64,000 nt of DNA from Spirodela intermedia (lineage: Eukaryota > Streptophyta > Magnoliopsida > Alismatales > Araceae), in assembly GCA_902729315.2 (NCBI GenBank), contig LR746270.1, positions 7,501 through 71,500 on the forward strand, written 5' to 3'. The notes below the pieces were generated by a model, which saw nothing but the letters and a program-made list of their open reading frames with translations, searched no databases and was not told where the DNA came from. The translations under genes were made by a program, and so were the position numbers. Shown piece by piece: positions 61,598 to 64,000 of this stretch (the first letter of the stretch is position 1; each line of letters opens with the position of its first letter).

Positions 61598-64000
61598 CTT
61601 TCCAGTCTTCCAGCAAAGAAGGCCACTGCAGCCCGATCCCGATCCTCGCTCTCTGCCCACACATTTTAAAAACGTTTTAACCGCTGAGGGTGAGTTAGAG
61701 TATCAAAGAATACGATCATTTTTCCATTCTGGTTCGAGCAACTAGCGGCCTGCGCACCAAAAAGGTTAATGATAAAATGCACGATCCTCACTATTTGAAG
61801 ACTCTGCACCCCACATTCTGCCACCATCATTTGCAAAGAGACGAGAGGAAGAAAGAATAACTCACCGGCTTTCTCTGTCAACGCCTCCTGGGAAACCGAC
61901 CTTGTGAAATACGCTTGGAGAAATGGCGCCAGCCCTACCACTCAGCGGTTCCTTGAGGTGATGGTGCGCATCACTGATTTTCAGGGCTTTAATTTCCTGG
62001 TTCAACTCGTCCTCCCAATGCTTGGATGATATGGGCAGCGCCAGCATTGACTCACCCCAATGCTGGCGGCTTCTGACATTCTGTGGTAGAATCTGGTTCC
62101 TCACAGGTTTCTCTGAACCAGGAGTAGTCTTCTCCATGGTTTGAGCCCACACACTCTCCAACCTTTGTTCATCAAAACCTGATTTTTGCCTCGTTCTCAA
62201 CGCCATCTCCTCCTTCGTCTCTTCTTTGCATGAGCGTTTACCGTTTTCTCTGGAAGAAAAGAGCAGTAAACCTGCAGCGTTTACGGTCGCATTTGGCACT
62301 TCATAGCCTTCACAGATGTCTGGTGTTCTTCTTCGCAACCTAGTCTCAGCATTGTCGGCGCTTTTCCTGGGTGCGCAGATAAATTCCTCACGCAAATCTT
62401 TTGCTGCATAAACATCCGAGTCATCCGTTGACCTTCTTTCTTCAGCCCGCAAGCCAGTTTTCGATTGCTCCCCAGTTGAGTCTGCAAAAAGAGGGACGCT
62501 GCCCATAAAATTACCAGGAACACATCGTATTCCCACTCTGACATGTTGCCTGAGGACCATCTCCATCGAATTTGTGATACTGCTCAGATATCCTTCAGCT
62601 CTGTTTTTTATACCCTCATCGTCAAAGGCTAAAGAAACAACCATAACACCTGCAGCAAGTTTCAAACTGGATTCTTAGGGCCAAGTAGTACCACCACCAA
62701 TCCATCGCATGTAAACATCCAAAATTAATCTTTGGCAGAAAAATGGCCCGAGCAACGAGTTTTTACCGCTCATTCATCTCTATAAGAAAAATCAAACCCA
62801 CAGAACAGTCGCAATTTGTCAATAAATCAAGAAAATTAAACGTCCTTTGAGAAAAGTTCAGAAGCCACTTCATGCACCCACAAAATCTTCTAGAATTGTC
62901 AGGTTGAAAGGAATGAGTCTAAATACAAAATTAAGGAGTCGACTATGTTGATCACAGACGAGGTATTGATTAGCCCCACAAATAGATGCACCGTACAATC
63001 ATACAATATCTTCATGGAAAAGATGTGCGAGTTAGATCAAGCTGTTGTCACTCAAAGTCACAGTGAACATGACAACTTTATAAGGGTTTCGCATTTATCA
63101 TTTGTCAGATGTCATATTGATTATGGTGCAAAAAGGAGAACGAAGGGAGCCATTGCACTATCATATCAAACCGTCAATGAAATTAAACCTTAAATGGTCA
63201 GGAAGACTGGTAACGAGTATAAACACCTCGAACGAACATACCTTCTGCTTCAGAAATAGATAAAAGCTGTCCATGAGCAGAGAGCAATTGCCGCAACGTC
63301 TTTGAATGGCATTTCTCAATGCACACTCGCCAAATCTCATCCAACTTCTCAGGGCAAATCTTAGTGAAGAAACTCTCACCATTATCCTTATCTTTGCAGG
63401 TTGTCCGCACAAATCTACCATCACCCGAATTACTGCAAGTAGGCAGTAAATCACGAATTTTCTCACCTACAGGCCTGCTACATGATGGATTGGGATAGGG
63501 ACTACAATGGGCGTTCATCATGCTTGGAGTATAAACCGAACAAGACGGTTTATCTTGCTGTAGAACATCAGACGTCTTAACGGCTGGAGTGCCTCTCACC
63601 CTCTCACTACTGCTTGCTTTTGTTTTTGGTAGACTGTGTCTGCTACTGCCACTTGTATGATCAACTTCAGGGGAATGGCCACATCCAAGTTGTAAAAGTG
63701 CTGCTGTGAACCATGTTGAACGTTCACTTGACAATCTCAGTTGCTTCTCAGCGTCTGACAGAATCCTGAGTGCTTGTTGCAGTCTATTTACTTCAGCATT
63801 AGTCACTGAAGAAAGAGCAATTGCAGCAAATCAGGTGGCAAGATCACAAGCATAAGGCTATAACTATGATTGCAGAGAATCAATGATGTGATTCTCTGAC
63901 AATAAAATAGCTCTAAAATTAATCATCGAATAAGCATATTTCTGACATTTTTCGCAGAGTATATATCTCCAGTTGGGCAATAACACTGACACTCAGAGTT
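61598..64000 (-). CDS. STICHEL-like protein (DNA polymerase III gamma/tau-like), 3' part only
   Basis: STICHEL-family proteins share an ATPase region with bacterial DNA polymerase III gamma/tau; Arabidopsis STI controls trichome branching. Only the C-terminal part is in the window; the ATPase domain lies beyond 64000. Exons seen: 63805-63242 (from EVNRLQQALRILSDAEKQLR and STWFTAALLQLGC to WRVCIEKCHSKTLRQLLSAH), 62649-61866 (VMVVSLAFDDEGIKNRAEGY, SSITNSMEMVLRQHVRVGI, then a long poorly conserved linker), and 61652-61598 (GSGCSGLLCWKTGK). Phases across the three exons agree. After 61598 either a further intron follows (AAG/GTAGGG) or the frame reads on to TGA at 61403-61405; I cannot decide. 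The sequence 63806-64000 looks intronic. Confidence 0.86.

Overview
This window is nuclear DNA of a flowering plant. Six recognisable plant genes are split by GT-AG introns, interstitial telomere-type CCCTAAA repeats are present, and about 23 kb is degenerate LINE and LTR-retrotransposon sequence typical of plants. I cannot name the species from sequence alone.

The left third (1-23 kb) is a repeat block. It holds at least four copies or fragments of one RNase-H-bearing LINE family: 1-779, 1914-8740, 9516-15350 and 15351-18191, plus a 5' scrap at 18356-18545. Three times in the same orientation a LINE-type A-rich tail runs directly into CCCTAAA-type repeats, and twice these run into a LINE 5' end. 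A unit starting with a 5S-rRNA-like stretch lies between two of these junctions. The middle is a 5.7-kb palindrome made of the LINE 5' half (5'UTR plus ORF1). Its right arm abuts a truncated ORF2 in the opposite orientation, as expected of a twin-priming insertion. Then come a Ty3/gypsy integrase-end fragment and a second palindrome of 3.5 kb (19083-22566) with TG...CA-bounded arms.

The right two thirds (24.4-64 kb) are genic. In order: a 19-exon GH35 beta-galactosidase (minus, 860 aa); an 8-exon RBL19/TMEM115-like Golgi membrane protein (minus, 305 aa); an 8-exon WHIRLY2-like organellar ssDNA-binding protein (minus, 238 aa); a LOG2/LUL-type RING E3 ligase (plus, 3 exons, 403 aa); a WDR26-type LisH-CTLH-WD40 protein (minus, 4 coding exons, about 582 aa); and the 3' part of a STICHEL-like gene (minus, running off the window). 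I assembled the exon models by reading splice sites and checking phase. The beta-galactosidase, RBL19-like, WHIRLY and LUL models close exactly in frame. The genes are not an operon and have unrelated roles. GA dinucleotide tracts in sense orientation sit in the leader or promoter of three of them.

The most interesting material is the LINE/telomere-repeat alternation, the large LINE-derived palindrome with nearly identical inner arms, and the 5S-like unit.
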